Counted from the stretch's first letter, positions 53,709-63,445 are shown. The stretch is 64,000 bases of DNA from Ruminococcus sp. (GCA_022768065.1 JALELS010000020.1:62001-126000), one strand, 5' to 3'. Numbers and translations: made by a program. The notes: generated by a model not told the origin, from the sequence alone.

Positions 53709-55268
53709 ATGAGCAAAAGCAGGAATGAAAAAAACAACGATCAAGAGCTTTTATCATTTGAAGAGCTTAAAAATAAGGTGAACAAGGAAACCGCAAAGGG
53801 TGAAAAGCCAGACAGCGAGATAAACGATTTGCTCTCTGCCCTCGGCGACGAGCCGAAGGACAAAGCGCAGTCCGAGCAGAAAAACGAACAGTCGGTTAAA
53901 GACGAGCCGTTGCATACCGAAAAGACGGAGCGTCAAGACCTTGAGGACAAACCGACGGAAGAAAGCGAAAAGAAAGAAAACGAAGTCGTCGATAAAAACA
54001 CCGACAGAATCTACAACGATATTTTGTCTGCCATAAACGACAATTCGCAAAACGAAAACGAGCAGACTTCAAGAAGAAACAAATATTCCGGTGACGAAAA
54101 CCACTTCATTGATATTACAAATCAATATCAGAAGCCGCGCGAGGAAGAAAAAGCTCCCGCCGAAAACGTCGCAATAGTTCGCCCCTCTAAGGACAAAAAG
54201 CCGGAAGAAAAGGCTCAGGAAAAACCCGAGGAGGAGAAAAAAGAAGAAAAACCGGAAGAAGAGGAAAAGCCCGTCAAGACTTTCGGCGAGATGTTTAAGA
54301 GCGGTCTTGCGTCATTCTTCCCGAACAAGCACGATAAAGTTTCGGAGATAATCCGAAAAGTAATAATGGACGTCTCTGTTTTCACGCTTATCGGCTGTGC
54401 CATTTGGTTCGGCGTGCTGATGGGGCAGAAAAACAGCACCAACAAGCAAAATGCCAACATTAAAGGTCAGGTTATCGACGCCGATTCAAATCTTACCGAC
54501 GAAGAGGCATGGGCGGAATTTTTTGCCAAATACCCCAACGTCACGCTGCCACAGGGTATGATGCCGAAATACGCTTACCTCTACGCCATAAACAACGACC
54601 TTGTCGGCTGGATTCGCGTTCCCAATTCGGCAATTGACGTTCAGGTGGTACAGTCCGAGGATAACGACGAGTACCTCAAAAAGGATTTCTACGGCAATTA
54701 CAGCCGTTACGGCTGCCCGTTTCTCGATTTCCGCTGCGACCCCAAATATCTCAGCCAGAACACGGTAATTTACGGCCATCATATGAGCGACGGTCTCGTA
54801 TTTGCCGAGCTTGACAAGTACAAAAAGCCCGAGGGCTTTAAGGAGTCGCCGATTATTGAATACGACACTCTGTTTAAGACATATAAATTCAAGGTCTATG
54901 CCGTATTTATATCAAACAGCACGCCCGAGCAGGATAACGGCTATCTCTTTTACTACAACACGCCCAAATTCCCGACAAAAGAAAACTTCGACGGATTTAT
55001 AGCGGCAATAGATGAGAGAAAACTTTATTCCACAGGCGTCAGCGTAGACTATTCGGATAAGCTCATTACATTATCCACCTGCAGTTACGAATTTTCAAAT
55101 GCAAGACTTGTAGTTGTCGGCAGACTTCTGCGCGACGGCGAGAGCGAAAACGTAGACACCTCGCTCGTCACGGTAAACGAAAATCCGCACTATCCGCAGA
55201 TATGGTATGATAAAAAAGGTCAAAAGAACCCCTTTGCTTCGGCGGAAAAATGGTACGCCGCCGAATAA
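53709..55268 (+). CDS. Class B sortase 2 with long acidic cytoplasmic region
   Basis: The 519-residue protein has a 215-residue cytoplasmic region rich in Glu, Lys, Pro and Asn, ending in a Glu/Lys block near 165-190. One membrane helix follows (about 219-239), then a sortase B domain with His357 in VIYGHHMSDG, Cys458 in TLSTC and Arg466. The C-terminal extension PQIWYDK and AEKWYAAE matches sortase 1. The start follows the sortase 1 stop immediately, with AAAGGAG as ribosome site. The long tail is not usual for class B sortases and may bind cytoplasmic partners. Tandem duplication with sequence divergence is likely. Confidence 0.94.
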   Translation: MSKSRNEKNNDQELLSFEELKNKVNKETAKGEKPDSEINDLLSALGDEPKDKAQSEQKNEQSVKDEPLHTEKTERQDLEDKPTEESEKKENEVVDKNTDRIYNDILSAINDNSQNENEQTSRRNKYSGDENHFIDITNQYQKPREEEKAPAENVAIVRPSKDKKPEEKAQEKPEEEKKEEKPEEEEKPVKTFGEMFKSGLASFFPNKHDKVSEIIRKVIMDVSVFTLIGCAIWFGVLMGQKNSTNKQNANIKGQVIDADSNLTDEEAWAEFFAKYPNVTLPQGMMPKYAYLYAINNDLVGWIRVPNSAIDVQVVQSEDNDEYLKKDFYGNYSRYGCPFLDFRCDPKYLSQNTVIYGHHMSDGLVFAELDKYKKPEGFKESPIIEYDTLFKTYKFKVYAVFISNSTPEQDNGYLFYYNTPKFPTKENFDGFIAAIDERKLYSTGVSVDYSDKLITLSTCSYEFSNARLVVVGRLLRDGESENVDTSLVTVNENPHYPQIWYDKKGQKNPFASAEKWYAAE

Positions 55269-55310
55269 TCGGTTTTTAATACACATTTATAAACAAGGAT
55301 GGACAAGGAT

Positions 55311-57488
55311 ATGAATTTGAAATTGTTTTCACTTATCTCAGGTGATGACATTCCGGCTACTAAGCTTCAAATCAAAATTTCCGGCAGTCTTAACGCCTTT
55401 ACCGACGACGATGTATCTTTCAAGAGTTTTTCGTCTCTCAAAGAGATGTTCCCGTCACTCGGCAAAGCGCTCACGGACTCCGAGCTTATAGTTATTGCCG
55501 TTGACCCGAAGGTATACGTAAGGACAAAAGCGTTGCTTACAAAGGCACTCTCTCTTGAAATCGAGGAAAATCCGACGGTCAAAAAGGCACTCGGCCGCGC
55601 CGCGGAAATTCCCGAGTCGCAAAAGCTGCTTCAGGCGCAGATGCCGAAAGGCGCCGTTCCGTTTTTAACTCGCGACGGTGTAAATTCCGGCTTTGTTATC
55701 TCAAAGGGACACCAGCAGATAATGTATCTGCCGCTTGACGACGCGCGCATTGACACGGTGCTTCGCAACGGTGTTATCCCCTATCTTACGAGCGGCGAAA
55801 CCATGGCTGTCCGCGAGGAGGCTCCCGCTCCGAAAAGCGCGCCCGCAAAGCCGCAGATTCCGGTCAAAAAGCCCGAAACGCCGGCGCCCGAAAAAGCTGC
55901 GGAAATTCCGCCCGTACTTCCCGAAAACGTCGGGGAAATTACCGCCAAAACCGTAAACATTCTCCGTGAGAGCGGAAGCAGAGTTGCGGTAAACGGCAAT
56001 CAGAATTCCGAATACGTAAAATCCTTCGGCTCCGTTTCGCCCGACTTTTTTGAATTTTTCACCTTTACTCCGCACGTTGAGGATAAAGGCGACTTCAATG
56101 TTACCGATTACACGGCACAGATGGCAAAATCCGCAAAAGAGCTCGCCTCGGCGGATTTCGGCGCGTGCATTTCGGATATTTGCAATACCGACGGCTGTTC
56201 TTACATATGTATAGCCGTTGCAGGCGAAAGCTCCGCGATAGTCAGAAAGCTCTACCAGGAGCCCGACGAAAAGGACGAGAGCTTTATAAAGGACGCCGCG
56301 GAAGAGCTTATAGAGCTTATCGGTGAAAAGGCTTCGGGTGAAAACTCGGTCGGCATAGAAATTTCCGGTGAATCCGCCGCAGAGCCCGAAGACGAAAAGC
56401 CGAGCGGCAAGGGTAAAAAGGTTCTTGTTTCAATCCTTATAATAATCCTCGCTCTTGCCGTTGCGGCAGGCGCATTTTTCCTTGTGAAATATCAAAGAGA
56501 CAAAAAAGCCGCAGAGGCGCTCGCAAACACCGCACCCGAAACAACTACCGAAGCGACCACCGCTCCTCCGGAGATGTCAAAGGACACTGTTCCGCTATCT
56601 GTTTTTATGTATAACGAAACCGTAAACGGAATTGACAAGGACGATCTCGCGAGAGCGGCCGAGGACGCCGCGAACGCAGAGTCTCAAAGCGACAATACGA
56701 CAAACGCCAACACACTGCCCGAATACATCGTGCTCAACGGTGTAAAAACGGACGCCAAAAAGGCAATCGCAAAAATTGTAGCTGCGGATATTGACGACAA
56801 CTACAACTCTGAAGCCATTAAGGCAGACGCCGTGGCCGTTTATACATATTTGAAATACCGCAACACAAACTTTAATGTGAGCGGGCTCAACGCCGCAGAA
56901 AACGTGAGCGACAATATACTGAACGCGGTTTCCGAGGTATTCGGCGAATATGTTGTATACGACGGTCAACCGACATTCACTCCCACGTTTAAGCTGTCGG
57001 CAGGCAAAACAACATCGGCGGACGTTGTTTTCGGAAAATCATTCCCCTACCTTAAAACGGTTGACAGCGCGTCCGATAAAAACGCGGACGGTTACAAGAC
57101 CGAAATCACTCTGACATCGGGAGAATTAAAAGAGCTTGTAAATAAATTTGACAGCTCAATAAATCTTTCCGGATCTGCCAAAGACTGGGTAAAGGTTACA
57201 AAACACGACGGCGCAATCAGCACGGGAGTAGGATATGTTGAAACCGTAAACGTCGGCGGTAAGGAGATAAGCGGATATAAATTCGCCTCTGAGCTTCTCG
57301 AAAACAAGATTCCGTCATACTGCTTTGCCGTTTCTTACGCTTCTTCCGGCGATACATTTAAAATAACCTCATACGGCAGCGGATACGGCGTCGGTATGAG
57401 CCTTGCAGGCGCAAACAAAATGGCTGCCGACGGCTCAACCTACGCGCAGATACTCGCAAAGTACTATCCCGGAACAACTCTTTCATAA
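55311..57488 (+). CDS. CinA-like/SpoIID-like fusion membrane protein, probably non-catalytic
   Basis: The 725-residue protein has three parts. The first (about 5-160) resembles the MoCF domain of CinA: LITVAVDPKVYVRTKALLT stands where GGLGPTxDD is expected, and MPKGAVPFLTRDGVNSGFV then YLPLDDAR echo CinA's PxGA...PGF...LPG. A Pro/Ala linker (175-205) leads to a second domain (about 206-340) like CinA's C-terminus (AQMAKSAKELASADFGACIS) without its TAESCTGG. A membrane helix (370-394) follows, then an exported SpoIID/LytB domain (EAIKADAVAVYTYLKY; GSGYGVGMSLAGANKMA; ILAKYYPGTTL). The expected catalytic Glu of SpoIID reads Asp in AADIDD. No close family is recognised. M1 at 55299 is also possible. 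Confidence 0.7.
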   Translation: MNLKLFSLISGDDIPATKLQIKISGSLNAFTDDDVSFKSFSSLKEMFPSLGKALTDSELIVIAVDPKVYVRTKALLTKALSLEIEENPTVKKALGRAAEIPESQKLLQAQMPKGAVPFLTRDGVNSGFVISKGHQQIMYLPLDDARIDTVLRNGVIPYLTSGETMAVREEAPAPKSAPAKPQIPVKKPETPAPEKAAEIPPVLPENVGEITAKTVNILRESGSRVAVNGNQNSEYVKSFGSVSPDFFEFFTFTPHVEDKGDFNVTDYTAQMAKSAKELASADFGACISDICNTDGCSYICIAVAGESSAIVRKLYQEPDEKDESFIKDAAEELIELIGEKASGENSVGIEISGESAAEPEDEKPSGKGKKVLVSILIIILALAVAAGAFFLVKYQRDKKAAEALANTAPETTTEATTAPPEMSKDTVPLSVFMYNETVNGIDKDDLARAAEDAANAESQSDNTTNANTLPEYIVLNGVKTDAKKAIAKIVAADIDDNYNSEAIKADAVAVYTYLKYRNTNFNVSGLNAAENVSDNILNAVSEVFGEYVVYDGQPTFTPTFKLSAGKTTSADVVFGKSFPYLKTVDSASDKNADGYKTEITLTSGELKELVNKFDSSINLSGSAKDWVKVTKHDGAISTGVGYVETVNVGGKEISGYKFASELLENKIPSYCFAVSYASSGDTFKITSYGSGYGVGMSLAGANKMAADGSTYAQILAKYYPGTTLS

Positions 57489-57541
57489 CAAATTTTTAAG
57501 CAAATAAATTTCACACGTATTTATCAAGGAGGACATTCAAA

Positions 57542-58561
57542 ATGGCAATTTTAGTTACGGGCGGTGCCGGATTTATAGGCACTCACACCTGCATTGAGCT
57601 GGTTAACGCAGGTTACGATGTGGTTGTGGTCGACAACTACTATAACGCAAGCCCCAAAGCACTTGAGCGCGTCGAAGAAATCATCGGCAAAAAGGTTAAA
57701 TTTTACGAATGTGACGTTCGCGACAAGAAAAAGCTCGATACAGTCTTTAAAGAGAACAAAATAGATGCCGTCATACACTTTGCAGGTCTCAAGGCGGTCG
57801 GCGAATCCTGCCACAAGCCGCTCGAATATTACGATAACAACATCGGCGGAACTCTTGCGCTCTGCGAGGTTATGCGAGACAACGGCTGCAAAAAAATCGT
57901 ATTTTCGTCCTCCGCTACCGTCTACGGTATGAACAATGTTTCACCGCTTACGGAAGATATGAAAACCGGCGGAACAACCAATCCGTACGGCACCACAAAA
58001 TATATGATAGAGATAATCCTTGAGGACCTCTACAAGGCGGACAACAGCTGGGATGTAACGCTGCTTCGCTACTTTAACCCGATAGGCGCGCACAAGAGCG
58101 GCCTCATAGGCGAAAATCCCAACGGAATCCCGAACAATCTTATGCCGTATATAACTCAGGTTGCGATAGGCAAGCTTGACTGCCTCTCGATTTACGGCAA
58201 CGATTATCCCACTCACGACGGCACGGGCGTCCGTGATTACATTCACGTGGTAGACCTGGCCCTCGGTCACGTAAAAGCCGTAGAACAGCTGAAATCCACA
58301 AACGGCGGAGTTAGAATTTATAACCTCGGCACAGGCAAGGGCTACAGCGTTCTTGACATAGTAAAGGCATTTGAAAAAGCCACGGGCGTTAAAATCAAAT
58401 ACAAAATAGCTCCGCGCCGCGAGGGTGACATTGCCACCTGCTACTCCGACCCGTCAAAGGCAAAGAGAGAGCTCGGCTGGGAGGCCGCGCGCGATCTCGA
58501 AGAGATGTGCGAGGACTCATGGCGCTGGCAGAAAAACAATCCGAACGGATTTGACGACTGA
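57542..58561 (+). CDS. galE: UDP-glucose 4-epimerase
   Basis: The 339-residue SDR enzyme has the NAD motif [10 protein letters not shown] (7-16), catalytic Ser/Tyr/Lys in SSSATVYG and YGTTKYM (Tyr near 149), and C-terminal conserved [13 protein letters not shown]. It interconverts UDP-glucose and UDP-galactose for galactose use and for surface glycans. AAGGAGG precedes the ATG. It follows the fusion protein gene by 53 bp. Confidence 0.97.
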   Translation: MAILVTGGAGFIGTHTCIELVNAGYDVVVVDNYYNASPKALERVEEIIGKKVKFYECDVRDKKKLDTVFKENKIDAVIHFAGLKAVGESCHKPLEYYDNNIGGTLALCEVMRDNGCKKIVFSSSATVYGMNNVSPLTEDMKTGGTTNPYGTTKYMIEIILEDLYKADNSWDVTLLRYFNPIGAHKSGLIGENPNGIPNNLMPYITQVAIGKLDCLSIYGNDYPTHDGTGVRDYIHVVDLALGHVKAVEQLKSTNGGVRIYNLGTGKGYSVLDIVKAFEKATGVKIKYKIAPRREGDIATCYSDPSKAKRELGWEAARDLEEMCEDSWRWQKNNPNGFDD

Positions 58562-58592
58562 AAAATTATCCCCCAAAAAAGGAGGTAACACC

Positions 58593-59168
58593 ATGAAAAA
58601 CAAAAAAGGTCTCACCATAGGAATTATTATTGCCGTTATAGTCGTTGTGATTATCGGCAGTACAGTCGGCGGCTACAACAACCTTGTAAAGATGCGCGAA
58701 AACGTTTCGAGCGCACAGTCGGCGGTTGAAACACAGCTTCAGCGCCGTGCCGACCTTATTCCGAACCTTGTAAATACCGTAAAAGGTTACACTTCTCACG
58801 AAGAGGGCGTTTTCACGGCGGTTGCGGACGCACGCGCGGCACTTTCGGGCGCCAAGACGGTTGACGAGCTGAATAACGCTCAAACTCAGCTCGACAGCGC
58901 CGTATCACGTCTTTTGGCAATAGCCGAAAGCTACCCCGACCTCAAGGCGGATCAGAACTTCATAAATCTTCAGGACGAACTTGCAGGCACCGAAAACCGC
59001 ATTTCGGTGGCGCGTCAGGACTATAATGACGCCGCAAAAGAATACAACACAAAAATTCAGTCGTTCCCCACCTCTATAATCGCGGCGCTCTTCCATTTTG
59101 AAAAGGCGGACTATTTCACCGCGTCGGCTGAAGCGACAACTGTTCCGACTGTGGATTTCGGTAAATAA
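58593..59168 (+). CDS. LemA family protein
   Basis: The 191-residue protein starts with an N-terminal membrane helix (about 6-26) followed by the LemA helical domain: YNNLVKMRENVSSAQSAVE, RRADLIPNLVNTVKGY and FINLQDELAGTENRISVARQ. LemA proteins are anchored with the helical part outside or inside depending on lineage; function is unsettled. GGAGG precedes the ATG. Three bases separate it from the TPM gene, the usual pairing in bacteria. Confidence 0.94.
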   Translation: MKNKKGLTIGIIIAVIVVVIIGSTVGGYNNLVKMRENVSSAQSAVETQLQRRADLIPNLVNTVKGYTSHEEGVFTAVADARAALSGAKTVDELNNAQTQLDSAVSRLLAIAESYPDLKADQNFINLQDELAGTENRISVARQDYNDAAKEYNTKIQSFPTSIIAALFHFEKADYFTASAEATTVPTVDFGK

Positions 59169-59171
59169 GCC

Positions 59172-60074
59172 ATGAAAAAGACGATAGGTGCAAGCGCACT
59201 GCTTGTTTCACTTTTAATTGTTTTGCTGTCGGTTCTGCCGGCGGCGGCAAAAAGCGATTACCCGTCGCCTGCAAGCGACTTTGCGGTCAATGGTTTTTCT
59301 TCGCGCCTTACCGATAACAGCAAAATGACCACACAAGCTCAAAGCGATTACCCGTCACCTACAAGCGACTTTTTTGTCAATGATTTTGCCTCGTGCCTTA
59401 CCGATGACGACAAAAGAACCATACAGTCTCTCGGTGAAGCGCTCTATGAACAGACAAAGGCACAAGTAGTAGTTGTCACGGTAGAAAGCCTCGGCGGCAG
59501 GGATATTGAGAGCTATTCGATAGGACTTGCGAGAAAATGGGGCATCGGCGACAAAGACGATAATTCCGGCGTATTACTGCTGTTGTCCACGGGCGACAGA
59601 CAGGTGCGAATTGAAGTGGGAAAGGGTCTTGAGGGTACTCTCACCGACGGTAAAGCGGGAAGAATTCTCGACTCCTATGCGATACCGCACCTTAAAAACA
59701 ATGATTTTTCGGCAGGGCTTCGCGAGTGCTACCAAAAGCTCGTCGAAGAGGTCTATTCGGAATACGGAGTAGAGGGCTATACGAGCATTGACGACTCTGA
59801 CATCGGCGATTACTCCTCATCCGGCTTTGGGGACGAAAAAACCGACCTTGCCGTTATGATTATAATAACGGTTCTTGTACTGATTATCTTGTTTTTACCT
59901 CGCCGCATAATTCGCAAGGGAAATTATAACGGCGGAGATTATCACGGAGGCGGTTTTTACGGCGGCGGCTTCGGCGGACCCTCATCCGGAGGTTTTTCGG
60001 GAGGCTCGTCCTCGGGAGGATTTTCGGGCGGAGGCGGCGGCTTCTCCGGCGGAGGAAGCTCACGCGGATTCTAA
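59172..60074 (+). CDS. TPM-domain (YgcG-like) membrane protein with Gly-rich tail
   Basis: The 300-residue protein has a signal peptide (about 1-26), a duplicated 30-residue segment (27-86), the TPM domain (about 90-200) with VVVVTVESLGGRDIESY and NSGVLLLLSTGDRQVRIE and GLEGTLTDGKAG, one membrane helix (about 233-252) and a Gly/Ser/Phe-rich tail. The TPM fold binds metal and in some members has phosphatase activity. Partnership with lemA is common. The signal peptide shows export. A terminator follows. Confidence 0.9.
   Translation: MKKTIGASALLVSLLIVLLSVLPAAAKSDYPSPASDFAVNGFSSRLTDNSKMTTQAQSDYPSPTSDFFVNDFASCLTDDDKRTIQSLGEALYEQTKAQVVVVTVESLGGRDIESYSIGLARKWGIGDKDDNSGVLLLLSTGDRQVRIEVGKGLEGTLTDGKAGRILDSYAIPHLKNNDFSAGLRECYQKLVEEVYSEYGVEGYTSIDDSDIGDYSSSGFGDEKTDLAVMIIITVLVLIILFLPRRIIRKGNYNGGDYHGGGFYGGGFGGPSSGGFSGGSSSGGFSGGGGGFSGGGSSRGF
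59251..59430 (+). repeat. 90-bp in-frame tandem duplication in the TPM gene
   Basis: AAAGCGATTACCCGTC starts at 59251 and again at 59341. The two 90-bp units run head to tail and encode SDYPSPASDFAVNGF and SDYPSPTSDFFVNDF, each followed by a similar LTDDSK-type end. Substitutions at many positions show that the copies have diverged. Confidence 0.9.
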
Positions 60075-60084
60075 TAACCAATAC

Positions 60085-60130
60085 AGAAAACTGTCGAAAT
60101 CCGGTTTATCTTTTTCGGCAGTTTTTGTTT
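60085..60130 (+). terminator. Terminator after the TPM gene
   Basis: AAAACTGTCGAAA pairs with TTTTCGGCAGTTTT and a T-run follows. Confidence 0.8.
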
Positions 60131-60196
60131 TCCCACGCTTTTGCATTGCGGCAAGGCAAATAACATAACCGAATAATAAGAAAAGGTCGTGACGAA

Positions 60197-61498
60197 ATGA
60201 GAATGTATGACATCATCGACAATAAAAAGCACGGAAAAGAACTGTCGTCCGATGAAATCAAGTTCTTTGTCGACGGATTCACCGGCGGCTCGGTACCGGA
60301 TTATCAGGCGTCGGCGCTGCTTATGGCTGTTTGCCTTAAAGGAATGAGTGACAGAGAAATTTCCGATCTCACATTGTGTATGGCGCAGTCGGGCGATATG
60401 AACGATATGAGTAAAATCGACGGTGTTTCATGCGATAAGCACTCAACGGGCGGCGTGGGAGACAAAACGTCGCTTATAACCGCGCCGATAGCCGCAAGCT
60501 GCGGTCTGAAGGTCGCAAAAATGAGCGGCAGAGGGCTCGGTCACACGGGCGGCACGGTTGATAAGCTTGAGTCGATTCCCGGTTACAACACGGCTGTGTC
60601 AAACGATAAATTTTTTGAACAGGTCAATAAAATAGGCATAGCCCTCATAGGTCAAACGTGCAATCTCGCACCTGCCGACAAAAAGCTCTACGCGCTTCGG
60701 GATGTTACCGCCACAGTGGACGACCGAGCGCTTATCTCGGCGAGCATTATGAGTAAAAAGCTTGCGGCAGGCGACAAAAATATAGTTCTCGATGTAAAAT
60801 GCGGAAGCGGCGCATTTATGAAGACATACGAGGACGCAAAGAAGCTTGCCGAAACCATGGTGAATATAGGAAAGCGCTGCGGCAGAAACATCATGGCGGT
60901 TATAACAAATATGGATGAGCCGCTCGGCAGGAATATCGGAAATGCACTTGAGGTTATCGAGGCTGTTGACGTTTTACGCGGCGGCGGCGACAAAGACCTG
61001 CGCGAACTGTCGGTTACGCTCGCCGCAAATATGCTGTCGCTATCATTCGGAAGAGACACAGACGAGTGTATGAAAGAAGCGACAAATGCACTCGACAGCG
61101 GCAGAGCATTTGATAAATTCCGCGAGCTCGTTGAGGCTCAGGGCGGCGATGTTGATTATATAAACGATACTCGCCGTTTCAAAAAAGACAAATGCATTCA
61201 CGACATAGTATCGCCCGACGACGGATACGTCTTTTCGGCTGACACCGGTATGATAGGCGAAGCCGCCGTTATACTCGGCGCAGGCAGAGAGAAAAAGGAA
61301 GATATAATAGACCCGTCCGCAGGAATTATCCTTTATAAAAAAGTCGGCGACAAGGTGAATAAGGGCGAACTCACGGCAAGGCTTTTCACTTCTTCCGAAG
61401 AAAGAGCGGGCAGCGCCGAAAAGTTGTTTTTAAACGCGCTTAAAATATCAAAAAATCCGCCCGAAAATAAAAAACTCATATACGGTATAATTAAATAA
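60197..61498 (+). CDS. pdp: Pyrimidine-nucleoside phosphorylase
   Basis: The 433-residue protein is a full thymidine/pyrimidine phosphorylase: phosphate site KHSTGGVGDK (81-90), the family signature SGRGLGHTGGTVDKLES near 111-127, and the C-terminal domain with ILGAGREKKEDIIDPSAGI. It splits uridine, thymidine or deoxyuridine to base and pentose-1-phosphate. Length and motifs fit the Bacillus Pdp type rather than strict DeoA. AAAAGG precedes the ATG. No nucleoside transporter is adjacent. Confidence 0.96.
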   Translation: MRMYDIIDNKKHGKELSSDEIKFFVDGFTGGSVPDYQASALLMAVCLKGMSDREISDLTLCMAQSGDMNDMSKIDGVSCDKHSTGGVGDKTSLITAPIAASCGLKVAKMSGRGLGHTGGTVDKLESIPGYNTAVSNDKFFEQVNKIGIALIGQTCNLAPADKKLYALRDVTATVDDRALISASIMSKKLAAGDKNIVLDVKCGSGAFMKTYEDAKKLAETMVNIGKRCGRNIMAVITNMDEPLGRNIGNALEVIEAVDVLRGGGDKDLRELSVTLAANMLSLSFGRDTDECMKEATNALDSGRAFDKFRELVEAQGGDVDYINDTRRFKKDKCIHDIVSPDDGYVFSADTGMIGEAAVILGAGREKKEDIIDPSAGIILYKKVGDKVNKGELTARLFTSSEERAGSAEKLFLNALKISKNPPENKKLIYGIIK

Positions 61499-61577
61499 CA
61501 CTTTCCCTCCCGGTTTCGGATAAAACCGTAATTTCGCGGCAAACTCATTATGACAAACGAAAACGGGAGGAATTTTT

Positions 61578-62477
61578 ATGCCCGAAAAATACAATACGAT
61601 TATAATCGGCGGCGGAACGGCGGGTCTTACCGCGGCAATTTACACCGCACGCCAAAACAAGAGCGCCGCGGTTTTTGAAAGCGGAATATTCGGCGGTCAA
61701 ATAGTCGATTCGCCGAGAGTCGAAAACTACCCCGGCTTTTGCGAAATCAGCGGCGGCGAATTTTCGGATAGGCTGTTAAAGCAGGCGTTAAATCTCGGCG
61801 CAGAGCTTATCAAAAAAAGAGTAACCGCAATTAAGATTGAGGGCAAAGACAAATATGTTCTCTCTGGTGACGGCGAAAAAACGCAATGCGATAAAATTAT
61901 AATTGCGGTCGGTACAAAGCCGCGTCTGCTTGGTCTTGAAAACGAACAAGAGCTTTTAGGCAGAGGCATTTCATACTGCGCGGTTTGCGACGGCGCATTT
62001 TTCAAAGGTAAAACGGTTGCCGCGGTCGGCGGCGGCAGCTCAGCTCTGCAAAGCGCAAAACTGCTGGCAAAGCTTTGCAAAAAGGTATATGTGATTCACA
62101 GACGAAACGAATTTCGCGGCGAACAAAGGCTCTGTGAAGAGTTAAAGTCCTTTCATAACATCGAGTTTTTGTTAAACAGCGAAATAAAAAAGATAAACGG
62201 CAAGACGAGGCTCGAAAGCGTTTTAGTTAAAAATAATCTAAGCGGTGAAAAAACGGTTCTTCCGCTTGACGGGCTCTTTGTCGCAATAGGCAAGGAGCCG
62301 CAAAACGAAATATTTGCCGAGGTCACAGAGCTTGATGAAAACGGATACATCAAGGCGGACGAGAGCTGTAAAACAAGCACGGACGGAATTTACGCCGCAG
62401 GCGACTGCCGCACAAAGGCATTTCGTCAGCTTACGACTGCGGCGGCGGACGGAACAGTTGCGGCGTTGTCGCCGTAA
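61578..62477 (+). CDS. trxB: Thioredoxin reductase (TrxB type)
   Basis: The 299-residue flavoprotein has FAD motif GGGTAGLTAA (11-20), the redox pair Cys134/Cys137 in YCAVCDGAFF, a second Rossmann motif GGGSSALQSA (151-160), the NADPH-type HRRNEFRG and the C-terminal FAD motif YAAGDCRTK. It should reduce a thioredoxin or a related small protein with NAD(P)H. No thioredoxin gene is adjacent. GGGAGGAA precedes the ATG. Confidence 0.92.
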   Translation: MPEKYNTIIIGGGTAGLTAAIYTARQNKSAAVFESGIFGGQIVDSPRVENYPGFCEISGGEFSDRLLKQALNLGAELIKKRVTAIKIEGKDKYVLSGDGEKTQCDKIIIAVGTKPRLLGLENEQELLGRGISYCAVCDGAFFKGKTVAAVGGGSSALQSAKLLAKLCKKVYVIHRRNEFRGEQRLCEELKSFHNIEFLLNSEIKKINGKTRLESVLVKNNLSGEKTVLPLDGLFVAIGKEPQNEIFAEVTELDENGYIKADESCKTSTDGIYAAGDCRTKAFRQLTTAAADGTVAALSP

Positions 62478-62635
62478 TTTCCCTGCCGATTTTCAAATTA
62501 CGAAACACAGCGTAAAAAAACTAAAAATCCACACGCTTTAGCTGAGCGTTTATAAGGCAGTTTTGCTTCGCAGCTTCACAGCCGTACATTTTTTATGCGA
62601 AACCGATACTTCCTTATGAACGCTCTACCTTATTA

Positions 62636-62664
62636 TTGATACACAGCGGTTTTTGTGTTATTAT
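62636..62664 (+). promoter_or_regulatory. Promoter of the DUF554 gene
   Basis: TTGATA (62636-62641), 17-bp spacer, TATTAT (62659-62664). The 278-bp intergenic stretch holding it (62478-62755) has no reading frame or RNA gene that I can support. Confidence 0.7.
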
Positions 62665-62755
62665 AGTCGCCGTAATTAAAATTAAGGTAAAGAGTGCCCG
62701 TCACTACGGCATTTCGTCGGTTTCGGCGCGGCACGGTAACAAATAAGGTGAAAAA

Positions 62756-63445
62756 ATGAAACTCATAGGCGCGGCAGTAAACTGCGGAGCTGTTTTTTTA
62801 GGCTCTCTTTTAGGGCTGCTGTTTAAAAAGGGTATTCCGGAACGCGTGCAAAAAAGTCTTAACTATGCGCTGTCGCTGTGCGTACTCTACATAGGAATCA
62901 AGGGTTCGCTTAAAGGAGAAAATACATTGATTGCCGCCCTGTCGCTCGCGATAGGAACAATAATAGGCGAGCTCATTGACATTGACAGGCATTTAAACAA
63001 ATTCGGCGACTTTTTGCAAAAGAAGCTGAGCCGCAATACCGAAAATTCATCGTTCGGCGAGGGCTTTGTAAATGCCACGCTCTTTACCTGCGTCGGAGCT
63101 ATGGCAATAGTCGGCGCGATTGAAGCCGGCATGCAGGGCAGCTTTTCAACATACTATGCAAAAGCTCTGCTCGACTGCTTTTTTGTGATGATAATGACTA
63201 CCACATTCGGAATAGGCTGTTTCTTCTCCGGAATTATAGTTTTTGTCTACGAAGCGATTTTGACGCTCGGCGCCGGCTTTCTCTCGTCATTTCTCTCAGG
63301 CAGTATGATAAACGAGATGTCGTGCGTCGGCTCCGTGCTTATAATAGCCATAGCTCTCAACACAATGAAGGTCACAAAAATAAAGGTTGCAAACCTGCTT
63401 CCGTCGGCGTTTATGCCCCTCTTACTGTGCCTTTTTATTCATTGA
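62756..63445 (+). CDS. DUF554 family membrane protein
   Basis: The 229-residue, seven-helix protein matches DUF554 (YdfK): GAAVNCGAVFLGSLLGLLF at the N-terminus and LAIGTIIGELIDIDRHLNKFG near 60-80. This family is widespread, with no experimentally firm role that I can state. A potassium uptake gene follows after 61 bp. GGTGAAAAA precedes the ATG. Confidence 0.92.
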   Translation: MKLIGAAVNCGAVFLGSLLGLLFKKGIPERVQKSLNYALSLCVLYIGIKGSLKGENTLIAALSLAIGTIIGELIDIDRHLNKFGDFLQKKLSRNTENSSFGEGFVNATLFTCVGAMAIVGAIEAGMQGSFSTYYAKALLDCFFVMIMTTTFGIGCFFSGIIVFVYEAILTLGAGFLSSFLSGSMINEMSCVGSVLIIAIALNTMKVTKIKVANLLPSAFMPLLLCLFIH

